From positions 3,378,077-3,442,076 of the forward strand of contig NZ_MQWA01000001.1 of NCBI RefSeq assembly GCF_002954445.1: DNA of 64,000 nt, in the 5' to 3' direction. The position numbers and the translations under genes were made by a program. The first letter of the stretch is position 1, and every line of letters starts with the position of its first letter. This document shows positions 1 to 9,301 of the stretch, piece after piece. The DNA is from Rubritalea profundi (GTDB lineage: Bacteria > Verrucomicrobiota > Verrucomicrobiia > Verrucomicrobiales > Akkermansiaceae). The notes beneath the pieces are model-generated. The model did not search any database. It saw nothing but the letters and a program-made list of their open reading frames with translations, and was not told the origin of the DNA.

Positions 1-577
1 GGTCGCTGTGCGGAGCGTCGACAATGACTTGGGTGTTGGTGAGATTGTGGAGGGTGGTGATGGTGCCGCGTTCGATGCCGATTTTTTCATGCACCACCTT
101 GATAGCTGGGGCGATGCAGTTGGTCGTGCAGGAGGCCGCTGTGACAATGCGATGAACGAGTGGGTCATAGAGCTCATCGTTGCAACCGATCACTATGTTG
201 AGGGCTTCGTCGTCTTTGACTGGGGCTGCGACCACGACCTTTTTGACTCCTTGAGCAAAGTATGCTTCTAGCTGAGCCACTGTTTTATAGACTCCAGTGG
301 CTTCGATCACGATGTCACAGCTTGACCAATCTGTGTCCTCGATCCTTTTGTTGTGAGTGACTGTGATTTTTTGTCCTTCGACTGATATAGAACTCTCGTC
401 ATGTGTGATGTTGCGATCCCAGCGGCCGTGGACTGTGTCGAACTCCAGCAAGTGTGCGGCAGTTTCAGCTATCCCGCCGAGCTCGTTGATCTGGACGATG
501 GTGTATTCTGTGTGGTCTAATCCAGCGCGGAAACCGAGCCTTCCTATGCGGCCGAAGCCATTGATTCCAATTTTCAT
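1..577 (-). CDS. ArsJ-associated glyceraldehyde-3-phosphate dehydrogenase, C-terminus beyond window
   Basis: Reading the minus strand from the ATG at 577 gives a type I GAPDH start, MKIGINGFGRIGRLGFRAG, with the Rossmann NAD-binding motif GINGFGRIGR, then GGIAETAAHLLEFDTVHGR and the catalytic cysteine motif AASCTTN near residue 145-150. The frame runs off the left edge, so it is absent from the ORF track; about 192 of roughly 335 residues are present. The GG-AETAAHLLEFD-VHGR stretch is typical of GAPDHs encoded with ArsJ rather than glycolytic GAPDH. In that pathway GAPDH attaches arsenate to glyceraldehyde-3-phosphate, giving 1-arseno-3-phosphoglycerate, which the ArsJ permease exports. An ArsR gene lies 19 bp upstream on the same strand, which fits. 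ArsJ itself would lie outside the window, so the assignment rests on sequence type and the arsR neighbour. Confidence 0.85.
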   Translation of the reverse strand, partial: MKIGINGFGRIGRLGFRAGLDHTEYTIVQINELGGIAETAAHLLEFDTVHGRWDRNITHDESSISVEGQKITVTHNKRIEDTDWSSCDIVIEATGVYKTVAQLEAYFAQGVKKVVVAAPVKDDEALNIVIGCNDELYDPLVHRIVTAASCTTNCIAPAIKVVHEKIGIERGTITTLHNLTNTQVIVDAPHSD

Positions 578-596
578 AGTGAGTTTGATTTAAATT

Positions 597-917
597 TTAG
601 CAGCAGTCGCTGGAAGGTTTGCAAAGTTCTGGTCGGCCTTGACAGCAATCCTCGGTGAGGAAATGGATCAGCTCCCGCATGCCGTCGATTTTCAGGCTGT
701 AGATTATGTTTCTGCCCTGACGCTCGGATTGAATGAGCTCTGCAGTGGTGAGTTCTTTGAGATGGAAAGAGAGGGTGTTGGACTGAATGCCTGTGTGTTC
801 TGCTATTTCGCCCGCACTCAAGCCCTTGTCTCCACAGCGAACTAAGAGTCGAAAGATGCTGAGGCGTGACTCCTGAGAAAGAGCGCTCAATCGGGTGACT
901 GCTTGCTTTATATCCAT
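597..917 (-). CDS. arsR: ArsR family arsenic-responsive transcriptional repressor
   Basis: A 106-residue winged-helix protein of ArsR/SmtB size. The DNA-recognition region is around residues 35-57 (AGEIAEHTGIQSNTLSFHLK). The C-terminus is cysteine-rich: Cys91, Cys92 and Cys99 in EDCCQGRPELC, then a terminal CC pair. Adjacent CC plus a third Cys about seven residues later, near the C-terminus, is the As(III)-sensing arrangement known from the Acidithiobacillus ferrooxidans type of ArsR, unlike the helix-4 CxC site of the plasmid R773 type. It should repress its own operon, which continues into the ArsJ-associated GAPDH 19 bp downstream, and release DNA on binding arsenite. The start at 917 lies 7 nt after a good -10 box, suggesting a leaderless message. 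Confidence 0.92.
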   Translation of the reverse strand: MDIKQAVTRLSALSQESRLSIFRLLVRCGDKGLSAGEIAEHTGIQSNTLSFHLKELTTAELIQSERQGRNIIYSLKIDGMRELIHFLTEDCCQGRPELCKPSSDCC

Positions 918-953
918 ATATCGACTAATATAGAAATATTAAAGAATGGTCAA
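917..953 (-). promoter_or_regulatory. arsR promoter with overlapping candidate ArsR operator
   Basis: On the minus strand TTGACC (948-953) is followed after 17 bp by TATTAG (925-930), a good sigma70-type promoter. The -10 ends 7 nt before the arsR ATG, so the expected +1 coincides with the start codon. An inverted repeat TATAT-N6-ATATA (917-932) overlaps the -10, where an autorepressor would block RNA polymerase. The promoter is seen; the operator role is inference. Confidence 0.5.
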
Positions 954-1116
954 GAGCTATGGTGGTGACAAATTTGACACCAATCATGGTCTAGAGTATG
1001 CGCCAGTTCTTTCCTGTTGACCTGAGCTCTAATGCTACACTTTATAACTCATAAGTTTGCGCTTTTTCGATTTTTATGTGAGAGCTTGAGCTTAAAAACA
1101 CACCTATTCAATTCCA

Positions 1117-2292
1117 ATGAATGCAGTCTATAAAACTATGATGGCGTATGGAGCCTTAGCAACCTCGTTGCTGGCCCAGACGAATATCGATAGGCTATGC
1201 ACAGATGAAGGCTATTGGGCCAAGTCTGCGAAAGCTGCTGCTGATGAGTTCTCTACATACGAGTGGGGTGCCTCAGCAGACAAAGCAGTTCTGAAGAATA
1301 CAGATATCCGCTTATGGAACCGAGATGTTGATGGATTCGACATGGTTTCTAGGGATGGATTTTTGCGTTCTTTGAATGTGCTAGTCGATACGACTAAATA
1401 AAAACCAGAATTTTCTGACACACTCGAAGAATGGGTTGCGGTTTTCGATGCGAACCTCAAGGTGGATCACACCGAGGATGCTTTTCAATCTAAAGATGGA
1501 GGTAAGTCTATGACCTACCGCTGGAAGCAAGATTCCTACTATGTCTACCTCACTGGCACAAACAAAGGGGATAGATACAATGTTTCTCAGGAGTATAGAC
1601 CGAAGGTTGTATCTGATGCTCCCGCAGCAGTACTAGCTGAGAAAGACCGGTTCGACGGTATTTACGAACGCAAATTCTACACTCCAGACTATTCGAAGTC
1701 CTTCAAAGGTCGCATCGTCGGATTTGATCAAGGAAAAGAAACTATTTCAGTGCAGACAAAGAAGTCCAGACTCACAATCTCTCTCGATAAACTTAGTGAA
1801 CGCGATTTAGCGTATTACGAGGAGATCAAAGACCTAGTGATTGCTTCTAAAAGTTTAGGTCTTTCAATCAAAGAAAATAAAGCAAAGGCTGAGAGAAATG
1901 GTAGAGCTTCCACAGTGAATACAAACTTTGCTATCGGTTTAGCTAATCGTTCATCTCAGCCTATTCAAGAGCTTGAGATCAAATATGTGGCTTCCCACAA
2001 AGTAGATACTCTTGATGGACCTCCAGTGCTCACCTCGACAAGTGGCAGTGTCGATGTGACTTCGCTCTTCGGCAATTATCATGAAACTATTTATACCGAT
2101 ATGGTGCCAATTATCCGAGAGACGAGACCTGGTGTCAGCAGCAGTGGATGATGTGGTACTGGAACACCTGCCGGTCGGCGGGTAGATAGTATGGTTAGCC
2201 TTGTGGTTAAGGTTTACCTTAAAGGAGTGCTAGTACTTGAAAAGTACAGCCGTAATGGTCTCGATAAAGACATCCAAAAGCTCAGAAGATAA
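1117..2292 (+). pseudogene. SHD1-domain-like secreted protein interrupted by two in-frame stops
   Basis: The ORFs at 1117-1401 and 1462-2151 are in the same frame. It stays open apart from a TAA at 1399-1401 and a TGA at 2149-2151, and ends at TAA 2290-2292, about 390 codons in all. The segment between the first stop and 1462 reads sensibly (KPEFSDTLEEWVAVFDANLK), and the segment after the second stop reads VSLVVKVYLKGVLVLEKYS, so the parts belong to one gene. Residues around GRIVGFDQGKETISVQ and ISLDKLSERDLAYY resemble the SHD1 (SLA1 homology) domain common in PVC bacteria. The N-terminus looks like a weak signal peptide. No frameshift is needed to join the parts, only two nonsense codons. 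A strong terminator follows. Function unknown. Confidence 0.7.
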
Positions 2293-2301
2293 TTCTAAAG
2301 G

Positions 2302-2344
2302 AAAATACCCGAGTGGCTAAGTCGCCGCTCGGGTATTTTTTGTT
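2302..2344. terminator. Bidirectional Rho-independent terminator
   Basis: An 11-bp perfect stem AAATACCCGAG (2303-2313) / CTCGGGTATTT (2328-2338), 14-nt loop, then a T run on the plus strand and an A run before the stem, so it can act on both strands. It lies 10 bp after the broken SHD1 gene and 20 bp beyond the stop of the convergent MATE gene, serving both. Confidence 0.9.
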
Positions 2345-2363
2345 TAAATCGAGGAGCTGGAGT

Positions 2364-3674
2364 CTAGCGGATTTTACGCCACAGGCGGGTGGAGAGCAAA
2401 ATGGATGCTATACCCAGTCCCAGCGCGAGTCCCCACCACATACCTTTTGCTTGTAGGCCGCCAAAGTGGGCCAAGCAATAGCCCGCTGGAATACCAATCG
2501 CCCAATACGATAAGATGGCCATTTTCGCAGGTATTTTAGTGTCATGTAGCCCACGTAGAAGTCCTGTGGATGCTACTTGCATACCGTCTACGATTTGAAA
2601 AATACCAGAGACAAACAAAAGTGATGCAGCGAGCGTGATGAGCTCAGGGATGTCGATGAACAGAGACGCCACTAGCTCGCCCGCAAAAATGAAGATCGCG
2701 GCAGTCGTGAAGGAGCACAATATAGTGAGAAGCCAACCAGTCTTGACGATGCTTCTCTGGCGCTTGTGGTCGCCGTGAACCTCTCCAATACGCACAGTTA
2801 GAGCCATGGAGATACCAAGAGGAATCATAAACGCCATGCCTGAAGATTGCAGCGCTATTTGATGTGAGGCTAGAGCTTCAGCACCGAAGGCACCAATAAT
2901 CAATCCGGCAGCGGCAAATGTACTGACCTCGGCTAGAGTCTGCAGCCCAGCTGGCAAGCCGAGCTTATTGAGTGAGCGGATTTCGCTCCAGTCCGGTTTT
3001 TTAAACCAATGGTTGGGAGTCCATGGGTGGAGAGATCGGTCGAGACGAAACCAGAGCATCATGGCAACTACGATGGCCCATCGCGCTACAAGGGTGGCGA
3101 TGGCAGCTCCCTCAAGTCCCATTTGAGGAAATCCCCATTGTCCAAAAATGAGAGCGGCATTGAGCAGGATATTGAGTGCTACCCCTCCCATGAAAATCCA
3201 AAATGCTGGCCATGGTCGGTCAAGAGCATCGGCGTGATTTTTCAGCAAAAGTGACATCGCGATGGGGATCAGCGAGGCCATGACGATGAGATAATAACCT
3301 TCAGACCTCGTTGCTACGTCATCGGGTTGGCCCATTGAATGGAGAAAAGGGAAGGCCGCAAGGGAGACTAAGAAGAATACTGTTCCTATGATGATTGATA
3401 GATAAAATCCATTACGGCAAACACTTCGCGCTTCGCCTTGGTTCTTCTGGCCACGGGCTGTGGATGTTCGGATAGAAATACAAGTGAGAATCCCTATCGC
3501 AAAGACGAAAGGGACAATGAAGAGGCTGTTAGCAAAAGAAAGGGCGGCCAAATCGAGGACGCCCACTTTTCCCACCATGATGGTGTCAAATACTCCCAGC
3601 AGCATCTGGCCTAGCTGGCCGATGACTAGGGGAATGGCTAAGGCTATGATGCTTTTTATTTCACGGACTGTCAT
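2364..3674 (-). CDS. MATE family multidrug/cation antiporter
   Basis: A 436-residue, strongly hydrophobic protein with about 12 predicted membrane segments in two homologous halves. The start is the characteristic MATE pattern: IIALAIPLVIGQLGQMLLGVFDTIMVG, followed by a loop with LGALDL-like spacing and repeated small-residue helices. Family members (NorM/DinF branch) export cationic drugs and metabolites from the cytoplasm using a Na+ or H+ gradient. Length matches the family (430-460 aa). It stands alone between the shared terminator downstream and the xylose operon upstream (42 bp to the xylB stop). Substrate cannot be read from the sequence. The ATG start MTVREIKSI is the natural one, as the first helix begins shortly after. 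Confidence 0.9.
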   Translation of the reverse strand: MTVREIKSIIALAIPLVIGQLGQMLLGVFDTIMVGKVGVLDLAALSFANSLFIVPFVFAIGILTCISIRTSTARGQKNQGEARSVCRNGFYLSIIIGTVFFLVSLAAFPFLHSMGQPDDVATRSEGYYLIVMASLIPIAMSLLLKNHADALDRPWPAFWIFMGGVALNILLNAALIFGQWGFPQMGLEGAAIATLVARWAIVVAMMLWFRLDRSLHPWTPNHWFKKPDWSEIRSLNKLGLPAGLQTLAEVSTFAAAGLIIGAFGAEALASHQIALQSSGMAFMIPLGISMALTVRIGEVHGDHKRQRSIVKTGWLLTILCSFTTAAIFIFAGELVASLFIDIPELITLAASLLFVSGIFQIVDGMQVASTGLLRGLHDTKIPAKMAILSYWAIGIPAGYCLAHFGGLQAKGMWWGLALGLGIASILLSTRLWRKIR

Positions 3675-3715
3675 AGAAGATTAGCGCAGCATAGCACCTA
3701 TCTTCAGATAGCAAA

Positions 3716-5272
3716 CTAATAGCCGAGAGAATCTTCTAACAAATCAAGAAAGCGTGCGTGATCACGGAGGTGTGAAGAATAGATCTCACTGCCGTCTTGT
3801 GGCAGGGTCGCTGCAGGTGATGGCGAGCAAAAGGACTCGACGAGTTCCGTATAGTTAGCGCCTTCAGAAAGAGCTGCTAGAATGGCTGATCCAAGTCCGA
3901 CGGAGCTGGAGACTTCGAGTCGTTTTACCGGAGCTTGGAAAATGTCCGCAATAGTTTGGGCAATAGCTTGGTTCTTAGAAGCACCGCCGGTGAGCAAAAC
4001 ATCAGTGATGTCGAGTTGCATCCATTCTGACTGCAACTTCATGTTACTGAACTGACCTTCGAGCAGGGCGCTGAGAGTCGTTGCTACGGGTTCATTCTGT
4101 GGATCCCATTGGTTTGTCTGGAAGCCAGCTTCTTGTAGCCGCGGTGTGACCTCTGGAGTGAATAGGGCAGCTGCAAGCTTACCTTGGTTTCCTAGTGGGG
4201 AACTAGCGAGAGCGTCTTGTTCAAATTGCTCCCAGCTTAGGTTGTGTTGTTCTTTGATGGTTTCTCTAGCGAGCGAGCCGTTAGCGAAACAGATCAAGCT
4301 CATGTAGCCCTTTACCGGGTTGCCGAAGACGTGGCCGAATCCATTGGGGTCGGTCTTAGATTCTGGCATTGCGGCAAAGAGGGTGTCACTGGTGCCGAGA
4401 CTAATGACCACTTTTCCCGCTGATGCAGCGCCCATACCTACTAGGCTAGCGGGGTTGTCACCAGTCCAGCTCAGAGCCTTGCAGTCGGAGCTGAAGCCAT
4501 ATTTCTTTACGAAGTAGCTAGAAATATTAGCGACATAAGTACCGGCGTTTTTGAGATCTGGAAGTTTGTTAGAGAGATCAGGGGCGGTGGCCTGCAGCAT
4601 TTGGCTGTTCCACTCATTGGAACTTATATCCATCAAGTTCATGCCTGCTCCGTCACCGAAATCTATTGGGGCGTTAGCTCCTGCGAGTACAGAGGCTAGG
4701 AAGGAACTGTTGAGATGGATCTTGCTTGTTTGCGCGTAGGCTTCGGCAGATTCTTGGTAGAATTTGCGGATCTGTGGTCCAGTGAAGCGCTGCGTCGCGA
4801 CGGAGCCAGTAAGCTCACTGACTTTTTGGCTAGATCCAATGGAGTCGGATATTTGCTGGCATTGCTCGCTGGTCGAGCTGTCCATCCAGATGGGCGACTG
4901 TGCGCGTGAAAGTGTGGCAGCGAGTTGTTCGCTCAATGAGCGTGTGGCATCGAGCCGTCCTAGCGCACCATCAAAGCTGGAGTTGAGGTAGACGCTGGCG
5001 TGTTGCTGTCCGGCGCCGCAGACGGCACGTACTTTAGACAGGTCTATGCCTTTGTCACAGAGTCGTTTTAAAACTAGGTCTAGGGCATCTAGCCACATCA
5101 GGGGGGAAGCTGTGACAACTCCCTCTGCTGAACTAATGAAGCCATTGGGTGAGTCATATTCTGGAAACTCAGCGCCAAAATTGACACTGTCCTCCGCTAT
5201 AATTTCACCTTGAGCTGTGTCTATCAGTATAGCTGAGAGACTCTGAGTAGATGCGTCTAGACCTAGGTACAT
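3716..5272 (-). CDS. xylB: Xylulokinase
   Basis: A 518-residue FGGY-family sugar kinase that phosphorylates D-xylulose to D-xylulose-5-phosphate with ATP. The N-terminus MYLGLDASTQSLSAILID is the phosphate-1 motif; MDSSTSEQC around residue 130 matches the substrate-binding M-D-x-S/R region; WTGDNPASLVGMG and VVISLGTSDTLFAA mark the start of the C-terminal ATPase half; VLLTGGASKNQAIAQ is the adenosine motif. The length is at the upper end for XylB. It begins 8 bp after the xylA stop, so the two form an operon, with the regulator gene xylR divergent. The product feeds the pentose phosphate pathway. No broken motif was seen. Confidence 0.95.
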   Translation of the reverse strand: MYLGLDASTQSLSAILIDTAQGEIIAEDSVNFGAEFPEYDSPNGFISSAEGVVTASPLMWLDALDLVLKRLCDKGIDLSKVRAVCGAGQQHASVYLNSSFDGALGRLDATRSLSEQLAATLSRAQSPIWMDSSTSEQCQQISDSIGSSQKVSELTGSVATQRFTGPQIRKFYQESAEAYAQTSKIHLNSSFLASVLAGANAPIDFGDGAGMNLMDISSNEWNSQMLQATAPDLSNKLPDLKNAGTYVANISSYFVKKYGFSSDCKALSWTGDNPASLVGMGAASAGKVVISLGTSDTLFAAMPESKTDPNGFGHVFGNPVKGYMSLICFANGSLARETIKEQHNLSWEQFEQDALASSPLGNQGKLAAALFTPEVTPRLQEAGFQTNQWDPQNEPVATTLSALLEGQFSNMKLQSEWMQLDITDVLLTGGASKNQAIAQTIADIFQAPVKRLEVSSSVGLGSAILAALSEGANYTELVESFCSPSPAATLPQDGSEIYSSHLRDHARFLDLLEDSLGY

Positions 5273-5280
5273 AATGTTAT

Positions 5281-6594
<1,314 letters not shown>

Positions 6595-6616
6595 GATATT
6601 TATTTGTTGTGCTGTG

Positions 6617-6637
6617 TTTATACACTATGTCGACATA
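6617..6637 (-). promoter_or_regulatory. Candidate xylA promoter element and XylR operator
   Basis: In the 126-bp divergent region, the perfect 12-bp palindrome TATGTCGACATA (6626-6637) lies just upstream of a minus-strand TATAAA (-10-like, 6617-6622), with no recognisable -35. A dyad over the -35 position suits an activator-dependent promoter for xylAB. The palindrome is seen; its assignment to XylR is inference from position. Confidence 0.45.
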
Positions 6638-6720
6638 TATTTCTTCTTCATTTGCGTAGGGTTTAGGATGATATGCGTATTTTTCTTCCCTAGAATGGGG
6701 AAATGGCTTAAGCCTCAGGT

Positions 6721-7881
6721 GTGAAAGATCTCTACCGCATTGGTCTATTGATGAAAAAAAGCATGGGCTTCAATCGCAATGTGATTGAAGGTATTTATGC
6801 GCATAGCCAGCGCAGGAAGAACTGGGTGTTTTATGATGCCGATCCCTCACTGGAAGGAATCGATGCTTTAGCTCAGTGGCAGGTAGATGGGGTGATTGGC
6901 CATTTCTTTGATGAAGAATTATTAGGTCGAGTTCTCGCGCTAGACATTCCGCTGGTGAATACTACAGATTCCTTGTTAGGACTGAATGGTGCGCTTTCAG
7001 ATGTGAACCACCAAGCAGTGGGGCGTATGGCTGGGGAGTATTTTTTAGGTTTGGGATTTAAGAATTTTGGTTATGTTGGAAATGGAATACTGCAGTATTC
7101 AAAACAGCGACTGAGTGGCTACAAAGAAGCCCTAGGTGGAGGGAATGTGGTGGATACTTGCTTCGTTGCCTATCTTCCTCAGATTGTGAGTGCTGCAGAG
7201 TCGCATCAGGTTCGTGAGAAAATGAAGCAATGGGTGAGTGGTCTGAAGAAGCCCGCTGCAGTGTTTTGTTCCAATGATATTCCAGCGAGAGATTTAGCGG
7301 ATGTCTGCCTTGAGTTAAATGTTAGTGTACCGGGGGAGATTGCCATCCTTGGGGTGGATAATGACTTTGTGGAGTGTCGGTTGTCGCGACCGCCTCTCTC
7401 AAGTATCGAGATTCCAGCTGCAAAAGTGGGATATGCTGCCGCTGAAATGCTGGCTGACATGTTAAACAAGCGCGAGCTGCGGCACGATGGGCATTTTTCA
7501 CCAGAGCCAATTCGCGTGGTCGAGCGGGGGTCAACCTCGATGAACGCGGTGATGGATCCACATGTGCGCACAGTGTTAGAGTATGCGGATGCTCATTTGG
7601 CTAATGTGAAGGATGTGGCAGAATTGGTGAATCAGGTACCTCTGAGTAGGCGCAACTTGGAACTGCGGGTCCAGTCGAGCATTGGAATGAGTCTTTGGAG
7701 TATGATGCTCTCGAAGCGGGTTGGCTACGCTAGGGTATTACTCGTTGAAAAAGATAGCTCAGTGGGAGAGGTTTCTGAACGTTGTGGGTTCGCTAGTGTT
7801 AGGCGGTTCTCTGAGGTGTTTAGAAAAGCGACAGGCTTTAGCCCAAGAGACTTTAAAAAGAATTCGAGCCGAGTTCTCTGA
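6721..7881 (+). CDS. xylR: XylR-type xylose regulator (periplasmic-binding-like sensor plus AraC HTH)
   Basis: A 386-residue regulator of the E. coli XylR type. Residues 1 to about 275 form a LacI/ribose-binding-like sugar sensor (VDGVIGHFFDEELLGRVL, NFGYVGNG near 115, AVFCSNDIPARDLADVCLE near 185, IAILGVDNDFVECRLSRPPLSSI near 215). The last 100 residues are an AraC-family double HTH (VNQVPLSRRNLELRVQSSIG, then VGEVSERCGFASVRRFSEVFRKATGFSPRDFK). It would bind xylose and activate the divergent xylAB operon. The start used is GTG at 6721; the next in-frame ATG is at 6751. Convergent with the membrane-fusion gene, 22 bp between stops. Confidence 0.93.
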   Translation: MKDLYRIGLLMKKSMGFNRNVIEGIYAHSQRRKNWVFYDADPSLEGIDALAQWQVDGVIGHFFDEELLGRVLALDIPLVNTTDSLLGLNGALSDVNHQAVGRMAGEYFLGLGFKNFGYVGNGILQYSKQRLSGYKEALGGGNVVDTCFVAYLPQIVSAAESHQVREKMKQWVSGLKKPAAVFCSNDIPARDLADVCLELNVSVPGEIAILGVDNDFVECRLSRPPLSSIEIPAAKVGYAAAEMLADMLNKRELRHDGHFSPEPIRVVERGSTSMNAVMDPHVRTVLEYADAHLANVKDVAELVNQVPLSRRNLELRVQSSIGMSLWSMMLSKRVGYARVLLVEKDSSVGEVSERCGFASVRRFSEVFRKATGFSPRDFKKNSSRVL

Positions 7882-7902
7882 GCGGCTAAATGAGCAGCAT
7901 CA

Positions 7903-9099
7903 CTATGTGTGTGGTACTTGCTCAATGATGCGGACTGGTGATCCTTGAGATGCGTAAGATAACTTTGAAGTAGCCAACAGAGCTTTATCTAGTCCTTCGG
8001 TGTCGGTAAAAACTGTATCGATTGTAGACCAAACAATGTTGATCGTTTGGCGATGGATCGTGTTGTCCTTGATCAGAATGATTTCATCTTTGCCGTAGAT
8101 TGCTTTACGGGAGATAGCTACGACATTATTGAGAGTGTTCGCTTGGATCGTGGCGGTGACTGGTTGGTTCATCCGCAATGGGTGGCCGGATGTCTCGCTC
8201 TTGCGACCAAAGGGGTCTTCTATTCGTGCAACGACGAAGAGTTCGCGAGAGTTTGGATCGAGCTCGCCCTCAATACGGACGATTTTAGCTGGCCACTGTC
8301 GGTCGTCATAGGCGTGAAGCGCGTCTTCCAGCACCACAGGGATATGCTCAAAATCAATTTCATCGATGTCAATTTTAGCAAGTTGACGGGTCGATAGTGG
8401 AAGTCTGACCTCTGCGTATGCTGTTGCATAAAGTTCTCCTAGCTTTGTGCTTGATCCTACTGACTGGCCTAGACCGATGTTTCTTGAGCGGATGCGTCCA
8501 TCGTACGGGGCTCGAATTTTTGTGCGCGCTAGATTTCGTTGGGCACGTTCTAGCGAGGCTTGCTGTGCTACGACGTTAGCCTCGGCCTCTTTGAGTTGAG
8601 GTTTTCTTAGAACGAGAGCATTGGGCTCTTCATCGAAGCCGATATCTCGCCAATTTCTGAGGGCTTGGGCAGCACGGGCATTTTCTTGGGCGAGCGATGC
8701 TTCGGCTCGGGCAAGGGCTGCGGAGGCTGATGAAATCTGCGATTGGAAGTCACTTTGGTCTAGTTCAACCAGTATTTCACCTTTTGCAACAAAGGAACCA
8801 TTTTCAAAATTGGGCGAAATTTCAGCAACGATTCCGGTGACTTGCGGGTTGAGTGTGGTGATAGCGGGTGGCTTTACAATTCCGTGAGATGTCAGTTCGA
8901 CTAGAAAATCCTCTGAGTTAAGTTCGATGACGTGGGTTTGCTGAGCATTTGCCAGAGCTCGCGCTGTGCGCTCGGTTTTACTGAGTCTAGCCGGCTTCTT
9001 TTTCTTACTGTCGTCCTCCGCAGTAGAAAAGTGTTTCCAGCCCCATACTCCGATAGCGAGAATGAGGATAGCTGGAATTATTCGAAGGATGCTTTTCAT
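7903..9099 (-). CDS. Efflux periplasmic adaptor (membrane-fusion protein, HlyD/RND type)
   Basis: A 398-residue adaptor subunit. An N-terminal signal anchor (ILRIIPAILILAIGVWGW) is followed by a lipoyl-like half (VTGIVAEISPNFENGSFVAKGEILVELD, residues about 85-115), an alanine-rich coiled-coil hairpin (SSASAALARAEASLAQENA to QQASLERAQRNLARTKI), and the second lipoyl half (IRAPYDGRIRSRNIGLGQSV). A beta-barrel and membrane-proximal domain follow. Such proteins bridge an inner-membrane pump to an outer-membrane channel. No RND or ABC pump gene is adjacent in the window, so its partner is unknown and it may work with a remote pump. Transcribed away from pta across a 200-bp divergent region. Confidence 0.9.
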   Translation of the reverse strand: MKSILRIIPAILILAIGVWGWKHFSTAEDDSKKKKPARLSKTERTARALANAQQTHVIELNSEDFLVELTSHGIVKPPAITTLNPQVTGIVAEISPNFENGSFVAKGEILVELDQSDFQSQISSASAALARAEASLAQENARAAQALRNWRDIGFDEEPNALVLRKPQLKEAEANVVAQQASLERAQRNLARTKIRAPYDGRIRSRNIGLGQSVGSSTKLGELYATAYAEVRLPLSTRQLAKIDIDEIDFEHIPVVLEDALHAYDDRQWPAKIVRIEGELDPNSRELFVVARIEDPFGRKSETSGHPLRMNQPVTATIQANTLNNVVAISRKAIYGKDEIILIKDNTIHRQTINIVWSTIDTVFTDTEGLDKALLATSKLSYASQGSPVRIIEQVPHT

Positions 9100-9301
9100 T
9101 TGGTCATTACTGTAGACTGATTTTACGAGTGCTAAAGTGCTTATTTTTCATCGAAAGACAAAAACATTCACCCAGCCACTCTAGCTAACGAGAGTAGAAC
9201 AGGGATAGTTATTCCACAAATGTGATTACTTATGTCAGTTTATTGATCCATTTGGATGCTTTTAGCATTGCGGGCATGTTGGACTTCGGATTAGTTCTCT
9301 A

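Noticed and set aside
8-593. Plus-strand ORFs of 87 and 78 aa at the left edge
   Set aside because: Both are antisense to the GAPDH frame, which carries the NAD-binding and catalytic motifs.
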